In this document: piece after piece, positions 4,034 through 5,140 of the stretch
Position numbering within the stretch: position 1 is the first letter of the stretch
How the letters are laid out: each line of letters begins with the position of its first letter
NCBI GenBank assembly: GCA_013696265.1
Contig: JACCYX010000248.1
Coordinates: 1 to 5,140, forward strand
Direction: 5' to 3'
Origin: Chloroflexia bacterium
Lineage (GTDB): Bacteria > Chloroflexota > Chloroflexia > Thermomicrobiales > UBA6265
DNA: 5,140 bases
Made by a program: the position numbers and the translations under genes
Notes under the pieces: model-generated
Told to the model about the DNA's origin: nothing
Seen by the model: the letters and a program-made list of their open reading frames with translations, nothing else
The model's database searches: none

Positions 4034-5140
4034 TCAATTCCCGACTGGCTGGAGGAAATCCTGGACCACATAGCCCGCCCGCGAGGTTTCCAGCACGATC
4101 ACCGGATACCAGGTGTAGCCGTCGGCGTCGGTCGATTCGCCGGTGACTTCGAGTTGCGTACCAACCGGAAGCTCTTCGGCGATCCCGGCGTTGGCCGAGG
4201 GTTCGTCGCGGAGGTTGACCAGATCCTCCGTCGTCTCGACCAGGTCGCCGACGGCGAGGTCGAGCGCCACGGCCGGTTCCGCTTCTTCGGCGGGGGCGTC
4301 CGCAACGGGCTGGTTGCCGTCGAAAATGACGTAGCGGGCCGCGCCGCCGATCTTGAACGGCTGGACCTTGATGAGTTCGGCCGCGGTCCACGTCTGGCCG
4401 CCAAAGGTCGCCCAGCCCTGGCCGGTCGCGCCGGGCAGGTATTCCTGGCTCACGTCGGGTTCAGGCGGCGTCATCGTCAGCGTGTGATCCCACGGCTCGC
4501 CGCTGAAGTCGGCGATCTCGAAGGCGATGTCGGAGAAAAAGGCTGGAAATGGATTCATATTGCGGACCGTGGCGTAGAGGCCGATCCCACGCTGGATCCA
4601 CGAATTGGTAGAACCGAGTGCCCGGTAGCGGAAATCGGCGATCTCGAAAATCGCCTCGCCAAAGATCACCTCGTCGATCGTGACCTCCCAGCCGCCGACC
4701 CGGACCGTCTCGCCGATCGCGGCCGGGTTGGCGGGGTCGCCGCCGATGTCCGTGTCGGTGGCGTCCAAGGGTTCGAAGACCGGTGCCGGCGCGCCATCGG
4801 CGAGGGCGAAGATACCGTCCGCCCAGGAGCCGCCCAAAATCGGGGCGTCGAACCAGAGCGTCGCCACCGACGGATCGTCGACCGTCACCGCGATCCAGCC
4901 CTCGGTGGTCGCGCCCGGTTCGACCACGGCCTGCAGCATCGGTTCCGGCACGACCACGGCCTGGGTTCGCCGCAGGATGCCATCGCCGCCGGTCCCGGCA
5001 AAATCCACCATCTGGAGCGACTCGGTCCGGTCGCTGGTGTTCTGGGCGGTAATCCGCGCGCAGACGTAAGCCTGCCCGTCCGGCGCGGGCGGATTCTCCG
5101 TGTTGGCCCCGATCAGGAACGACGCGGCCTCCTCGCCGGA
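4034..5140 (-). CDS. DUF4352-like/SH3b extracytoplasmic protein (5' partial)
   Basis: The frame is open from the right edge to the TGA at 4036-4034, giving 368 visible residues; the start and any signal peptide lie outside. Residues 1 to about 118 resemble a DUF4352-type immunoglobulin-like beta domain: a VCARITAQNTSDRT strand pattern, then a FAGTGGDGI turn and an EPGATTEGWIAV segment. Residues about 142-273 look like a second, more divergent copy (IGETVRVGGWEVTIDEV opening, then LPGATGQGWATF). An Ala/Glu/Pro linker at about 278-291 leads to a C-terminal bacterial SH3 domain at about 292-366 with VNLRDEPS near 308-315 and GYVVQDFL near 356-363. Such SH3b domains bind peptidoglycan or peptides, and the DUF4352-like modules are usually found in secreted or lipid-anchored proteins, so a cell-envelope location is inferred. 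There is no catalytic motif. The internal ATG at 5011 is not the start, because domain residues continue upstream of it. Confidence 0.82.
   Translation of the reverse strand, partial: SGEEAASFLIGANTENPPAPDGQAYVCARITAQNTSDRTESLQMVDFAGTGGDGILRRTQAVVVPEPMLQAVVEPGATTEGWIAVTVDDPSVATLWFDAPILGGSWADGIFALADGAPAPVFEPLDATDTDIGGDPANPAAIGETVRVGGWEVTIDEVIFGEAIFEIADFRYRALGSTNSWIQRGIGLYATVRNMNPFPAFFSDIAFEIADFSGEPWDHTLTMTPPEPDVSQEYLPGATGQGWATFGGQTWTAAELIKVQPFKIGGAARYVIFDGNQPVADAPAEEAEPAVALDLAVGDLVETTEDLVNLRDEPSANAGIAEELPVGTQLEVTGESTDADGYTWYPVIVLETSRAGYVVQDFLQPVGN

Noticed and set aside
1..5140. CRISPR array, insertion sequence or defence cassette
   Set aside because: No regularly spaced direct repeats, no transposase, integrase, nuclease or helicase motifs, and no terminal inverted repeats bounding a segment were seen.

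Overview
The window looks like a piece of a GC-rich bacterial chromosome. All four recognisable genes lie on the minus strand, so transcription runs from high to low coordinates. The gene set (a class II-like bacterial histone deacetylase-family enzyme, a two-helix PLDc_N membrane protein, a secreted-type protein with DUF4352-like beta domains plus an SH3b domain, and a long soluble coiled-coil protein) together with the codon style resembles Chloroflexota of the Thermomicrobia/Thermomicrobiales type. That assignment is inference from family resemblance; no rRNA or marker gene is present to confirm it.

Layout in transcription order. (1) 5140-4034: the 3' part of an extracytoplasmic DUF4352-like/SH3b protein whose start lies beyond the right edge. 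(2) 4033-3884: a 150-base gap with a weak -10-like element and a strong Shine-Dalgarno motif placed unusually far from the next start. (3) 3883-3482: a small membrane protein with a PLDc_N module and a basic tail. (4) 3437-2466: a complete zinc-dependent deacetylase. Homology-like N-terminal residues extend 29 codons upstream of the first ATG, and the only well-placed start for them is a CTG with a good ribosome binding site. The 44-base spacing suggests co-transcription with gene 3. (5) 2465-2187: an intergenic region with two palindromes. (6) 2186-966: a 406-residue cytoplasmic coiled-coil protein of unknown function. (7) 965-1: almost 1 kb with no convincing gene, but with several hairpins and one promoter-like element.

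The genes do not form an obvious pathway. The deacetylase and the PLDc_N protein are probably one transcription unit; the coiled-coil gene appears to have its own upstream control region. I see no CRISPR array, insertion sequence, rRNA or tRNA, and no clear evidence of a new defence or mobile system. The most useful observations are the likely non-AUG start of the deacetylase, the uncharacterised coiled-coil protein with palindromes upstream, and the structured gene-free left end.
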